DNA of 64,000 bases, from positions 62,001 to 126,000 of the forward strand of contig NZ_BLAE01000021.1 of assembly GCF_009687865.1 (NCBI RefSeq), given 5' to 3'. This document shows, piece by piece, positions 1 through 8,618 of this stretch. Within the stretch, counting starts at the first letter, position 1, and the number at the start of each line of letters is the position of its first letter. This DNA is from Acrocarpospora macrocephala. GTDB taxonomy: Bacteria; Actinomycetota; Actinomycetes; Streptosporangiales; Streptosporangiaceae. Below the pieces are notes generated by a model. That model did not search any database and was not told the origin of the DNA. It worked only from the letters and a program-made list of their open reading frames with translations. The translations under genes and the position numbers were made by a program.

Positions 1-1498
1 GTGTGGCCTTCTTGGCGGCCCAGTTGACGCCGAAAGTCACCGGCAGCAGAGCGGCGTCGCTGAACGCGTCGAGGAACTCGTCGTCGCTGAACTCCGCGTA
101 GGTGGAACCACCCAGCAGCAGGTTGGAGAGACCACCTGCCTCAGCGCTCACGCGGGTGTATCTGGCACGCTTCTCCGGGTCGGGGTTGAAAGGATGCACC
201 TTGCCGATTTCAAGACGCTGGACATAAGCCTGGAAGTCGGCCTGCAACCGCTTGGCGGCGGCGGGGTCCAACATGAGCGCGCCAACAAAACGAGCCGCCA
301 CGTCCTCGTGCAGGCCCTTCCACACACCGTGCGGGACAATGCCCAGCTCAGGAGACGTCGCCTGAACTTGACCACGGGCCAGTTCGCCCAGATAGGGAGC
401 CAGCCGCTCTGCCAGCACCTTATTGAGCGAGGAGTCCCTGAATGAGGCGAAATGACCTGCAGGATCCTCCGCCCCGTCATAGCCGACCCCGTTGATCAGG
501 TTGACCCAGGCTCTCTCCCGCGTTGCCGCCGAGCCGATGCCCGGGTCCAGCGCGCGATCCAAGGCCGTGGCGAGCAGGGCAGGGAATTCACTAGTCCCAC
601 TGCCCCGGACCAACTCTGGCCGCAGCAACTGCCCAGCTATTTCCTTGTGCTCGGCCAGGAACTTCTGCAGGGCCACGGGGTTGGCGGTGTAGGCGCGGGC
701 CACCAGGACACTGTTCCAGTCCGGGCCCATCATGAGGGGTGCCGAACCTGTGGCGCGTGAGCCGAACTGGCGGACGCCGACCTCATTGAGGAATTCCTCG
801 GAAGGGCGGGCGAGCGCCACCATGGCCGACAGGGTGGCCGGATCGGCGCGCGACAGCACGTTTTCGCGCCAGCCCGCCGGAAGGCGGCCGGATGCCTCCG
901 CAGCGGTGAAGGCGATCGCCAACGCCCCGAGCGACTCCTGCGCCGTGTCCCAGATCTCCGCGCGAAGGCCGCGGCGCGGGCCCGCAGCGTGGAAATCCAT
1001 CCACTTCCCGAAGATCGTGTGCACGGTCTCGATTCCGCCCAGCGCGCGTAGGAACGCCGCCGCGTAGGCGGGATCGCGCGTCTGGTCGAGACCTGCGGCG
1101 GCCAGTTCCGCATCCACCTTCGCCCAGGACAGCGGTGTGTCCTCCGTCAGGTGAGCGGCCAGTGCGCCGGCCAACGCCATTCCCGCGCGCTTCCCCGCTG
1201 CCGCCGCCTGCTCCTGGCCCGCGAACGGCAGACTCACCGTCGCCAGCCCGAGCGGCCGATCGGGCAGCACCTGCTGCAGCACTTCCAGCCGCCATCGCAG
1301 GTCCGCCTGTGACTCATGAAAGAACGCCCACGCCCGGTGCATCGCCGTCACCCCGCCCGCACCGGCCCAATCCGCGCCCGCCTCGGCGATCGCGGCCTCC
1401 AACCCCGGCCGCACCCCCGCCAGAACGCTCTTCCCCGATTCCAGCCGCCGGATCAACGCTTGCACCCCGGCTGGGTCCATCCCCATGAACTCGGCCAC
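1..1498 (-). CDS. Partial hypothetical protein with WXG100-like N-terminus
   Basis: The reading frame is open from a GTG at 1496-1498 to the window edge (about 499 codons), so the C-terminus is missing. The GTG is preceded by GGGAGG six bases upstream, which decides the start. The first ~90 residues look like a helical hairpin of the WXG100/ESX type: they start MGMDPAGVQALIRRLESG and continue through a DWAGAG turn and an AFFHESQADLRWRLE helix. The rest is alanine-rich and mostly helical, with no catalytic motif I recognise. Such WXG-like N-termini occur on secreted or toxin-related proteins of Streptosporangiales, but no toxin domain is visible in the part present. Function is unknown; DUF6571-type proteins are one possible family, from memory only. 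Confidence 0.75.
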   Translation of the reverse strand, partial: MAEFMGMDPAGVQALIRRLESGKSVLAGVRPGLEAAIAEAGADWAGAGGVTAMHRAWAFFHESQADLRWRLEVLQQVLPDRPLGLATVSLPFAGQEQAAAAGKRAGMALAGALAAHLTEDTPLSWAKVDAELAAAGLDQTRDPAYAAAFLRALGGIETVHTIFGKWMDFHAAGPRRGLRAEIWDTAQESLGALAIAFTAAEASGRLPAGWRENVLSRADPATLSAMVALARPSEEFLNEVGVRQFGSRATGSAPLMMGPDWNSVLVARAYTANPVALQKFLAEHKEIAGQLLRPELVRGSGTSEFPALLATALDRALDPGIGSAATRERAWVNLINGVGYDGAEDPAGHFASFRDSSLNKVLAERLAPYLGELARGQVQATSPELGIVPHGVWKGLHEDVAARFVGALMLDPAAAKRLQADFQAYVQRLEIGKVHPFNPDPEKRARYTRVSAEAGGLSNLLLGGSTYAEFSDDEFLDAFSDAALLPVTFGVNWAAKKAT

Positions 1499-1639
1499 CG
1501 CGCCTCCCGCACCAGAGACTAATCAGCCAGGCCCTGGTGGTCCGCAAGACCAACGACATGGAGTCCCAGGTACTTAAAGAGTTGCTATGGGGCTACATGG
1601 GTGAGTCTGTGCCGGTCCGATCGTCTTCAACGCTTGCGA

Positions 1640-2707
1640 TCAAGCACCTGTGCGTCTCAGCATCCGAGAAACTCCGTCAACCTGGCCGTGCGGGGGGTTC
1701 CTGGTCAGGGTGGTGTAGCGGGTGGTTAGGTCGCGTTCGGCTTTTTCGGTGAGGGTGCCGAGGAGGCGGAGGCGGGAGAGGCCGCCGTCGGGGTAGATGT
1801 CGAGGCGGGCGTGGGTGATTTTGCGGGGGCTGTCTAGGCGGAAGCGGTGGGGGGTGTCGGGTTGGAGGCGGGTTTTGGGGAGGAGGGGGAACCATTTCGC
1901 GGTGGTGGGGGGGATTTCGGCGCGGGAGTCGGTGGCGGTGATGGCGGCCCAGCCGGGGGCGTTGAAGAGGAGGTTGGTGGTGTCGAGTTCGGCGATGGCG
2001 ACGCGGCCGGGGGCGGGGAGGCGGACGATCAGCCAGTCGTTGGCGTTGTCGCGGCGGCGGGCGGTTTCCCAGCCTTCTGACTGGTTGCGGGGCAGGCCGG
2101 GGGCGATGACGTTGGCGGGGGTGGAGTAGAACTCGTTGGAGCAGGCGACGATCGTGGCGCCGTTCTGGAGGGCGGCCAGGTCGATGGTGAGGCCGGTGAA
2201 GAAGCGGGGGTCGGGGACGACCTCGCCGTGGACGCGGAGGCGGGCGACGCCGCCGTCGGGGAAGATGTTCAGGCGGACGTGGGTGAAGCGGCGGGGGTCG
2301 GCGACCTCGAATTCGTGGGCCGTGTCGCCGTCGAGGGCGGCTTTGGGGACGATTTCTACCCAGTCGGTGAGTTCGACGGGGGCGAGGTGGCCGTCGGCGG
2401 CGCAGGCTTCGACGGAGGCGTACGGCGGGTAGTTGCCCTTGAACCAGGCGGTGTCGATCACGATGCCTTTGATCACGCCGGGGAGGCCGAGGCGGATGAT
2501 CGCCCAGTCGAAGCCGGGGGCGCGGCGGCGGCGGGTTTCCCAGCCGTCGTAGACCTGGCCTTTGGGGCCGAAGGTGTGGGCTTGGAAGAGCGGGTTTCCG
2601 GGGCGGATGAGAGCTTCGCGTTCGGCGAAGGATTCGTCGTTGGCGGCGATGACGGCGCCTCCATACGTCCGCAACGCCAAGTCTGGAAATTTCGTGAAAT
2701 CAGCCAT
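1640..2707 (-). CDS. alc: Allantoicase
   Basis: Hydrolyses allantoate to ureidoglycolate and urea, the step after allantoinase. The 355-residue protein has the two tandem jelly-roll (galactose-binding-like) repeats of the family: FDWAIIRLGLPGVIKGIVIDT with DGGVARLRVHGE in the first half, and NDWLIVRLPAPGRVAIAELDT with DGGLSRLRLLG in the second. The opening MADFTKFPDLA and the GNPLFQ and GWETRRRR segments are typical. The ATG is preceded by GGGAGG. It is the last gene of the minus-strand ureide cluster, separated from allB by a 400-bp tandem repeat. The final ~25 residues are basic and poorly family-like, so the C-terminus may be altered. Confidence 0.93.
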   Translation of the reverse strand: MADFTKFPDLALRTYGGAVIAANDESFAEREALIRPGNPLFQAHTFGPKGQVYDGWETRRRRAPGFDWAIIRLGLPGVIKGIVIDTAWFKGNYPPYASVEACAADGHLAPVELTDWVEIVPKAALDGDTAHEFEVADPRRFTHVRLNIFPDGGVARLRVHGEVVPDPRFFTGLTIDLAALQNGATIVACSNEFYSTPANVIAPGLPRNQSEGWETARRRDNANDWLIVRLPAPGRVAIAELDTTNLLFNAPGWAAITATDSRAEIPPTTAKWFPLLPKTRLQPDTPHRFRLDSPRKITHARLDIYPDGGLSRLRLLGTLTEKAERDLTTRYTTLTRNPPHGQVDGVSRMLRRTGA

Positions 2708-2722
2708 TGGTGCCTCCCAGGT

Positions 2723-3127
2723 TGGTCATGTCCGCCCAACCAAGTGCGGTCGTGATTGGTGCGCTGCGCCCGGCACTACAGCGGGCCGGGCGACAGTCCT
2801 GCGTGATCATGTTGGCTGGTCCAGAACGCGGCCGCCGTGAATGGCATGCTGCGCCCGAGCACGAAAAACAGGCACGACCATGGGTGACCACGTTGGCTGG
2901 TCCAGAACGCGGCCGTCGTGAATGGCATGCTGCGCCCGACCGCGAACGACAGGCACGACCATGGGTGACCACGTTGGCTGGCTCTGAGCGAGACAGTCGC
3001 AAATGGAGTGCTGCGGCCGAGCGCGAACGACGGGCACAGTTCTGCGTGATCATGGTGACTGTCCGGAGTGGGAGCTTCGCGAATGGCGCGGTGCGTGCGA
3101 ACGCCAGTGACGGGTCGTGATTTCGCG
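2723..3127. repeat. 81-bp tandem repeat between alc and allB (5 units)
   Basis: Unit boundaries at about 2723, 2804, 2885, 2966, 3047 and 3128 give an exact 81-bp period. Units begin TGATCAT or TGACCAC and carry a conserved core around GGCATGCTGCGCCCG. The middle two copies are nearly identical and the outer ones are diverged. The array starts at the allB stop codon (TGA in TCATGATCACG) and ends at the alc ribosome-binding site. Because 81 is a multiple of three, both strands show spurious open frames across it. I see no protein motif, so I treat it as non-coding. It fills the whole 423-bp alc-allB gap. Confidence 0.9.
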
Positions 3128-3130
3128 TGA

Positions 3131-4453
3131 TCATGATTGGTGGTGTGGAGAGAAGAGGAAATGGCCCTGTGCCTGGTCGTTGATGGTTTGGCCGCGTAGC
3201 CAGGTGGTTTGGACGATGCCGGTGAGTTTGTGGCCGTCGTAGGGGGTGACGGGGTTCTTGTGGTGGAGTTTGGTGGCGTTCACGGTGAACTCGCCGGTGG
3301 GGTCGAAGGCGACCAGGTCGGCGTCGTTGCCGATGGTGATTGTGCCCTTGGTGGGGAGGCCGACCAGGGTGGCGGGGGCGGCGGACATCCACTTGGCGAC
3401 GTCTGGGAGGTCGTACCCGCGGGAGAGGGCTTCGGTCCAGATGATGGGGAGGCCGAGTTGGAGGGAGGCGATGCCGCCCCAGGCGGAGGTGTAGTCGTGG
3501 GTGGTCAGGCCTTTGAGGTCGGCGGGGCAGGGGGAATGGTCGGAGACGATGCCCATGAGGGTGCCGGTGGCGAGGCCGTGCCAGAGGGTGTCGCGGTTGG
3601 TGGATTCCCTGATGGGAGGGCAGCACTTGAAGGCGGGGCTGGTGACGTCCTCGGCGCTGAGGGTGAGGTAGTGGGGGCAGGTTTCGGCGGTGACACGGAT
3701 CCCGGACTGCTGGGCGCGGCGGAGGGGTTCGACGCAGGATCCCGCTGAGATGTGGACGATGTGGGCGCGGCAGCCGGTCAGGGCCGCTGCGTCGATCACG
3801 CGTTCGACCGCGCGGAGTTCGGCGTCCTGGGTGCGTGAATCCAGGAATTCCGGATATGTCGGGCCGAGGGGGTCGGTGAGGGTGGCGGGGTCTTCCGCGT
3901 GGACGATCAGCAGGCCGTCGAGGGTGGCGAGGCGGCGCATCGCCTTGATGAGCTGGTCGGGGTCGAGGGCGGGGAACTCGTCGACACCTGACGGCGAGAG
4001 GAAACATTTGACGCCGAAGACGCCGGCACCGAGGAGGGGTTCGAGGTCGTCGAGGTTGGCGGGGATCGCGCCGCCCCAGAAGCCGACGTCCACGTGGCAC
4101 TGGCCCTCGGCGGCCTTCTTCTTGATCTCCAGGGCGGACACCGTGGTCGTGGGCGGGAGCGAGTTGAGCGGCATGTCGACGATCGTGGTGACTCCCCCGG
4201 CCGCCGCCGCCCGGGTCGCGGACGCGAAGCCCTCCCAGTGGGTACGGCCGGGTTCGTTCACATGCACGTGCGTGTCCACCAGGCCGGGCAGCAGCGCGAC
4301 CTCGCCGAGATCCACCGTCTCCCGCGCGGGCGGCGGCTCGTCGTAGTCGGCGAGGGCCGCGATCCGCCCATCCCGTACGGCTACCGCCAGCGCCCGCTCC
4401 CCATCCGGAAGAACCGCCCGCCGCGACCGCACAACCAGGTCGAACTCACTCAC
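3131..4453 (-). CDS. allB: Allantoinase
   Basis: Cyclic amidohydrolase opening allantoin to allantoate. The metal-binding signature DTHVHVNEPGRTHWEG lies near residue 60, followed by GGVTTIVDMPLNS, the carboxylated-lysine region GVKCFLSPSG, and histidines in LLIVHAED, AHIVHIS and SDHSPC. The length of about 440 residues fits the family. I place the start at the GTG 4451-4453 (protein VSEFDLVVRSRR), with GGGAG about six bases upstream. A longer ATG-type start at 4480 is less likely. Its first ~20 codons with their ribosome-binding site are tandemly copied three times upstream. Originally the gene probably overlapped the end of the glycerate kinase gene. Confidence 0.95.
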   Translation of the reverse strand: MSEFDLVVRSRRAVLPDGERALAVAVRDGRIAALADYDEPPPARETVDLGEVALLPGLVDTHVHVNEPGRTHWEGFASATRAAAAGGVTTIVDMPLNSLPPTTTVSALEIKKKAAEGQCHVDVGFWGGAIPANLDDLEPLLGAGVFGVKCFLSPSGVDEFPALDPDQLIKAMRRLATLDGLLIVHAEDPATLTDPLGPTYPEFLDSRTQDAELRAVERVIDAAALTGCRAHIVHISAGSCVEPLRRAQQSGIRVTAETCPHYLTLSAEDVTSPAFKCCPPIRESTNRDTLWHGLATGTLMGIVSDHSPCPADLKGLTTHDYTSAWGGIASLQLGLPIIWTEALSRGYDLPDVAKWMSAAPATLVGLPTKGTITIGNDADLVAFDPTGEFTVNATKLHHKNPVTPYDGHKLTGIVQTTWLRGQTINDQAQGHFLFSPHHQS

Positions 4454-4680
4454 CGATATCTCCCAACCGCCAGCGCCCAACCCGGGACAACCGCCCGCCG
4501 AGACCGTACGACCAGGTCGAGCTCACTCACCAATCCCCCAACCGCCAGAGCCCAACCCGGGAGAACCGCGCGCCGAGACCGTACGACTAGGTCGAGCTCA
4601 CTCACCAATCCCCCAGCCGCCAGCGCCCAACCCGAGAGAACCGCGTGCCGAGACCGTACGACCAGGTCGAACTCACTCAC
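4446..4680. repeat. Tandem copies of the allB start region (75-77 bp units)
   Basis: The motif TCACTCACC (minus strand GGTGAGTGA) recurs at 4446, 4523, 4598 and 4673, giving units of 77, 75 and 75 bp. On the minus strand each unit encodes a near copy of the allantoinase N-terminus: VSEFDLVVRSRHAVLSGW, VSELDLVVRSRRAVLPGW and VSELDLVVRSRRAVVPGW, against VSEFDLVVRSRRAVLPDG in allB. Each copy also carries a GGGGGATTG-like ribosome-binding site and a GTG. The 77-bp unit next to allB shifts the frame, so the copies are not fused to allB. The outermost copy overlaps the stop codon of the glycerate kinase gene. Confidence 0.92.
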
Positions 4681-5881
4681 CAATGTCCTCCAACCGGGTC
4701 GTGGCGATACGTACAGCGAGACGTTCCAATAGAGGACCTGGCGTGGTCATGCAGACCTGGACGTCGGGTTCGATGTCGGTCAGTGCGTACGCCTCTTCGA
4801 TGCCGGCCTTGCGGAGGGCCTCGTCTGAGATGGTGCGGCGGCCGCAGACGGCGACGACGGGGACGCCGTGGCGGGCTGCGGCGTTGGCGACGCCGATGGG
4901 GGCCTTGCCGCGCAGGGACTGGTCGTCGAGGGAACCCTCGCCGGTGATCACCAGGCGGGCGCCTTGGACGTGGTGGTCGAAGTCCAGCAGGTCGAGGAGG
5001 TATTCGATGCCTGGCCGGATCTCGGCGTGCAGGAAGGCGAGCGCCGCGAATCCGACGCCGCCGGCGGCCCCTGCTCCGGGCTGCCCGGCCACGCCCATGC
5101 TGCGGACGACGCCGTCATGCTCGATCGCCCCGGCGAGCCCGTGGGTGTGCGCGGCGACGGCCGCCAAGCGGGCCAGCCCGGCCTCCAGGACCTTCACCTG
5201 GTCCGGATCCGCCCCCTTCTGCGGCCCGTAGACGGCGGCGGCCCCGAACGGCCCGAGCAAGGGATTGTCCACATCGCTGGCGACCACGAACTCCAGCCCG
5301 GCGACGGCATCGCTCGCATGATGATGCCCACCCTCATTTCCCGAAATTTCGCGAATTCTCGCCATAAATCCGGAAATGTCGATGTGGGTGAGGTCGCGGA
5401 GCGCCCCTCCCCCGAACGGGAGCTCATTGCCAGTTTCATCCAGGAATCGTGCGCCGAGAGCCTGCGCCAGCCCGGCCCCTCCGTCCGTGCACGCGCTCCC
5501 CCCGAGCCCGAGCACGATCCTCCGCGCCCCACCCCGAACCGCGTGCGCGATCAGCTCCCCCGTCCCATAACTCGTCGCCGCCAGCGGCGCGAGCCCCCCG
5601 GACAACCTCCGCAACCCGGACGCGTCAGCCATCTCGATGACCGCCGTCTCCCCCTGAGTCGCGTACGAAGCCACCACCCGCTCCCCCGTCGGCCCCGTGA
5701 CCTCCACCTCTACCCGTACGAACCCACACGCCACGACAGCGTCCACGGTCCCATCGCCCCCATCCGCCACCGGAAGCAGCACGGCGGGCACCCCCAGTCC
5801 CGCGGCCACATGAGCGGCCACCTCCGGCGCGGTCAACGACCCCTTGAACTTGTCCGGCGCGATGACGACGTGATCTCTCAT
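4673..5881 (-). CDS. glxK: Glycerate kinase (GlxK/GarK type)
   Basis: Phosphorylates D-glycerate with ATP. In this setting it would assimilate glyoxylate released from ureidoglycolate, after conversion to glycerate. At 402 residues it has the family opening HVVIAPDKFKGSLTAPEVA, the PVADGGDGTVDA segment, GLGGSACTDGGAGLAQALGA and the C-terminal GEGSLDDQSLRGKAP and PVVAVCGR motifs. The stop codon TGA (4673-4675) lies inside GGTGAGTGA, which is also the first duplicated allB start. It belongs to the minus-strand purine cluster. No separate promoter is obvious in the 81-bp gap upstream. Confidence 0.93.
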   Translation of the reverse strand: MRDHVVIAPDKFKGSLTAPEVAAHVAAGLGVPAVLLPVADGGDGTVDAVVACGFVRVEVEVTGPTGERVVASYATQGETAVIEMADASGLRRLSGGLAPLAATSYGTGELIAHAVRGGARRIVLGLGGSACTDGGAGLAQALGARFLDETGNELPFGGGALRDLTHIDISGFMARIREISGNEGGHHHASDAVAGLEFVVASDVDNPLLGPFGAAAVYGPQKGADPDQVKVLEAGLARLAAVAAHTHGLAGAIEHDGVVRSMGVAGQPGAGAAGGVGFAALAFLHAEIRPGIEYLLDLLDFDHHVQGARLVITGEGSLDDQSLRGKAPIGVANAAARHGVPVVAVCGRRTISDEALRKAGIEEAYALTDIEPDVQVCMTTPGPLLERLAVRIATTRLEDIGE

Positions 5882-5962
5882 GACGGCGACCTCAGACTCG
5901 GCAGCGGATGGCCCCTCATCATCCCGCCCCCGGCGACGCCCGCCCCACCCAGCCCACCATGA

Positions 5963-7291
5963 TCAGTTCCCCAGCAGCCGCCGATGCGCCACCGCCCCCG
6001 CCTCGGCGGCGACCTGATCGCTCACGGTCCGCAGCTCCCCGTCCTCGACCACGGTCTTCCCCCCGACGATCAACCGAGCCAGCGGCGGCGTCTGCCCGTA
6101 CGCGAACGCGACCACCGGATCGTCGATCGCGGCATAGAACCCATCCACCCGCCACAACGCGACATCAGCGAGCTTGCCCGCCTCCAGCGATCCGATCTCG
6201 TCCGCCCGCCCGAGACACCGCGCCCCGCCCATGGTGGCCATCTCCAGCGCCTGCCGCGCGGTCAGCGCGTCCGGCCCGTACCGGGCGCGCTGGAGCAGCA
6301 TGGCCATCCGGATCTCCCCGGCCAGCGGCGTCATCTCGCTGGAGGCCGCGCCGTCCACCCCGAGCCCGACCGGCGCGCCCGCCCGCATCAACTCGCTCAC
6401 CCGGGCGATCCCCGCACCGAGGCGCCCGTTGGAAGACGGACAGTGCGCGGTCCCCGTCCCGGTCGCCGCGAAACGCCGGATGTCGTCATCGGTGAGGTGC
6501 ACGCAGTGCGCCAGCCACACATCAGGCCCAAGCCAGCCGAGCGACTCCAGATACTGCACGGGCAGCATCCCGAACTGCTCCTTGCAGTGCTCGTCCTCGT
6601 CCAGCGTCTCCGCCCCGTGCGTGTGCAGCCGCACCCCCATCGACCGCGCCAAATCAGCCGACTCGAGCATCAACTGCCCGCTCACCGAGAACGGCGAGCA
6701 CGGCGCGACCGCGATCCGCAGCATCGACCCGAACGACGGATCATGATATTTCCGGACTGCCGCCTCGGTGGCGCTCAGGATGTCGTCCATCGACTCGACG
6801 ACCTCGTCCGGCGGCAGCCCACCCTGCGACCGCCCCCGATCCATCGACCCCCGCCCCGGATGGAACCGCAGCCCCACCTCCCGCGCCGCCTGAATCTCCG
6901 CGTCGAAGAGATCCCCACGCCCCTTCGGAAAGATGTAGTGATGATCGGACGCCGTCGTGCACCCCGACTTCGCCAGCCACCCCAGCCCCGCCGTCGCCGC
7001 CCCGTGCACGACCTCGGCGTCCATCCGCCCCCACAGCCGGTAACTGGCCACCAGCCACTCAAACAACGTCCCGTCGGGCGTCACCCCCTGCGACGCCCAC
7101 TGGTACAGATGGTGATGAGTGTTGACAAATCCAGGCGTCGCCAGGCACCCCCGCCCGTCGACGCGTTCCCCTTCCCCCTCGTACGCCCCCGCGCCCACCG
7201 CCACGATCCGATCCCCATCAATGGCGATATATCCGGACGGAATCTCCGCCCCGGTCACCGGCACGACGTACACGTTCTCGATGACGATCAC
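5963..7291 (-). CDS. 8-oxoguanine deaminase (amidohydrolase family)
   Basis: COG0402 amidohydrolase of 442 residues. The metal-binding HxH is in GFVNTHHHLYQWAS near residue 57, with later ligands in RLHTHGAETLDEDEHC, LAHCVHLTDDD and GVDGAASSE. The length, the DHHYIFP segment and position beside urate-catabolism genes fit 8-oxoguanine deaminase, which converts 8-oxoguanine to urate. The gene overlaps the downstream end of the iron-sulfur subunit gene by ATGA (7288-7291), implying translational coupling. An alternative is another guanine/hydroxyatrazine-type deaminase, since substrate cannot be fixed from sequence by eye. Confidence 0.85.
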   Translation of the reverse strand: MIVIENVYVVPVTGAEIPSGYIAIDGDRIVAVGAGAYEGEGERVDGRGCLATPGFVNTHHHLYQWASQGVTPDGTLFEWLVASYRLWGRMDAEVVHGAATAGLGWLAKSGCTTASDHHYIFPKGRGDLFDAEIQAAREVGLRFHPGRGSMDRGRSQGGLPPDEVVESMDDILSATEAAVRKYHDPSFGSMLRIAVAPCSPFSVSGQLMLESADLARSMGVRLHTHGAETLDEDEHCKEQFGMLPVQYLESLGWLGPDVWLAHCVHLTDDDIRRFAATGTGTAHCPSSNGRLGAGIARVSELMRAGAPVGLGVDGAASSEMTPLAGEIRMAMLLQRARYGPDALTARQALEMATMGGARCLGRADEIGSLEAGKLADVALWRVDGFYAAIDDPVVAFAYGQTPPLARLIVGGKTVVEDGELRTVSDQVAAEAGAVAHRRLLGN

Positions 7292-7761
7292 GACGCGGCC
7301 TTCCTGGCGGCCGCCAGCCGCACCGCGTCAAGGATCTTCTCGTACCCGGTGCACCGGCACAGATTCCCCGCCAGCGCCTCCCTGATCTCCGCGTCCTCCG
7401 GCACCCCCGACGACGACGCGATCAGCGAGTGCGCCTGCACGATCAGCCCCGGCGTGCAGAACCCGCACTGCACGGCCCCGCACTCGACGAACGCGCGCTG
7501 CACCTGATCTAGATTGTCCCCGTCGGCCAGCCCTTCCACGGTGATCACGGACCGGCCTTCGGCCTGCCCGACGGCTACCAGGCAGGCACACACCGGCACG
7601 CCGTCCAGATAAACCGTGCAGGACCCGCATTCACCCTGCTCACAAGCGTTCTTCGCACCCGGAAGCCCCAGCCGCTCACGCAGCGCGTACAGCAGGCTCT
7701 CGCCCTCCCACACGTCGTCGGCGGTCATCGCCTCACCGTTGACGGTCACGTTCACCCGCAT
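7288..7761 (-). CDS. (2Fe-2S) subunit of xanthine dehydrogenase-type hydroxylase
   Basis: Small electron-transfer subunit of molybdenum hydroxylases (XdhC/PucE/CoxS type), 157 residues. The N-terminal plant-type ferredoxin cluster is in NACEQGECGSCTVYLDG and ends at the next cysteine pair region PVCAC. The second cluster motifs are GAVQCGFCTPG and GNLCRCTGYEKI. It overlaps the upstream FAD-subunit gene by one base and the downstream deaminase gene by four. It probably works in purine oxidation to urate. The large Mo-binding subunit expected with it is not in the window. Confidence 0.93.
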   Translation of the reverse strand: MRVNVTVNGEAMTADDVWEGESLLYALRERLGLPGAKNACEQGECGSCTVYLDGVPVCACLVAVGQAEGRSVITVEGLADGDNLDQVQRAFVECGAVQCGFCTPGLIVQAHSLIASSSGVPEDAEIREALAGNLCRCTGYEKILDAVRLAAARKAAS

Positions 7762-8615
7762 CAGGTCCCCCTGTATTCCGTCCAGGCCCAGCCAAGCGTG
7801 CGCCGCGCCATCACGGCCAGCGCGTGCACCCGGTAGTCGCGGGTCCCCCGCACGTCGTCGATCGGCGACGCCGCCTGAGCGACCAGCTCGCCGAACCGGC
7901 GCACGGTCTCCGGCGGAACCGGAGACCGCCCAGCCCAGTCCAGCTCACCCGCCAGGAACTCCTCGGCTTCCGGGGCCCGGCGCGGGGTCGGCGCGGCCGA
8001 GCCGATACCAGTCCCCACCGCGCGCCGACCCGGGTGCAGGGCGATCGCGAACGAGCAGACCGCGATCACCATCGCGTTCCTGGTGCCGATCTTGGAGAAG
8101 TACTGCGGCCCGCCCGCGTACGGCACCCGCACGGCGCGGATCAGCTCATCCGGTTCGAGCGCGTTGCGCTTGACCCCCGTGTAGAAGTCACCGATCCGAA
8201 TCATCCGGACACCCCGCACCGATTCCGCCTCAACGATCGCGTCCGAGGCCAGCAACGGCGGATGGCTGTCCCCGGCCGGGGAGGCCGCGCCCAGATTGCC
8301 CGCCACCGTCCCCCGATTACGGATCTGCGGCGACCCGACCGTGCGGGACGCCTGGGAGAGCCCCGGCAACCAGCCGCCGAGCTCGTCGATGAGCCGCGTG
8401 TAACTAACCCCCGCCCCGATCCGCAGCCAGCCGTCCTCGGACGTCCAGTCCCGGAGCTCGGCGATCGGGTTGAGGTCGAGCAGCGCGGCCGGACGCCCCT
8501 TGTCCAGGTTGATCTCGACCATGACATCGGTGCCGCCCTGGATAGGCGTGGCCTCCGGGCGTTCGGCCTTGACGGCCAGCGCCTCCGCCCAGGTGGTGGG
8601 TCGCAGGAAGTCCAT
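7761..8615 (-). CDS. FAD-binding subunit of xanthine dehydrogenase-type hydroxylase
   Basis: Medium subunit (XdhB/PucC/CoxM type), 284 residues. It has the FAD-binding segments ATPIQGGTDVMVEINLDK and TVGSPQIRNRGTVAGNLG near residues 22-110, followed by the CO_deh_flav_C-type C-terminus with KIGTRNAMVIAV. It transfers electrons from the 2Fe-2S subunit to an acceptor. It lies three bases downstream of the urate oxidase stop and overlaps the 2Fe-2S subunit gene by one base. With no Mo subunit adjacent, the catalytic partner must be encoded elsewhere, or this pair serves a different hydroxylase. Confidence 0.92.
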   Translation of the reverse strand: MDFLRPTTWAEALAVKAERPEATPIQGGTDVMVEINLDKGRPAALLDLNPIAELRDWTSEDGWLRIGAGVSYTRLIDELGGWLPGLSQASRTVGSPQIRNRGTVAGNLGAASPAGDSHPPLLASDAIVEAESVRGVRMIRIGDFYTGVKRNALEPDELIRAVRVPYAGGPQYFSKIGTRNAMVIAVCSFAIALHPGRRAVGTGIGSAAPTPRRAPEAEEFLAGELDWAGRSPVPPETVRRFGELVAQAASPIDDVRGTRDYRVHALAVMARRTLGWAWTEYRGT

Positions 8616-8618
8616 GGC

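Noticed and set aside
2707-3120. 137-codon plus-strand frame and 76-codon minus-strand frame across the 81-bp repeat
   Set aside because: Both frames stay open only because the period is a multiple of three. They have no ribosome-binding site and no family motif.
5984-7507. Long plus-strand frame (507 codons) opposite the 8-oxoguanine deaminase
   Set aside because: Antisense shadow in GC-rich DNA: arginine/proline/histidine-rich with no domain, while the minus strand encodes a clear enzyme.
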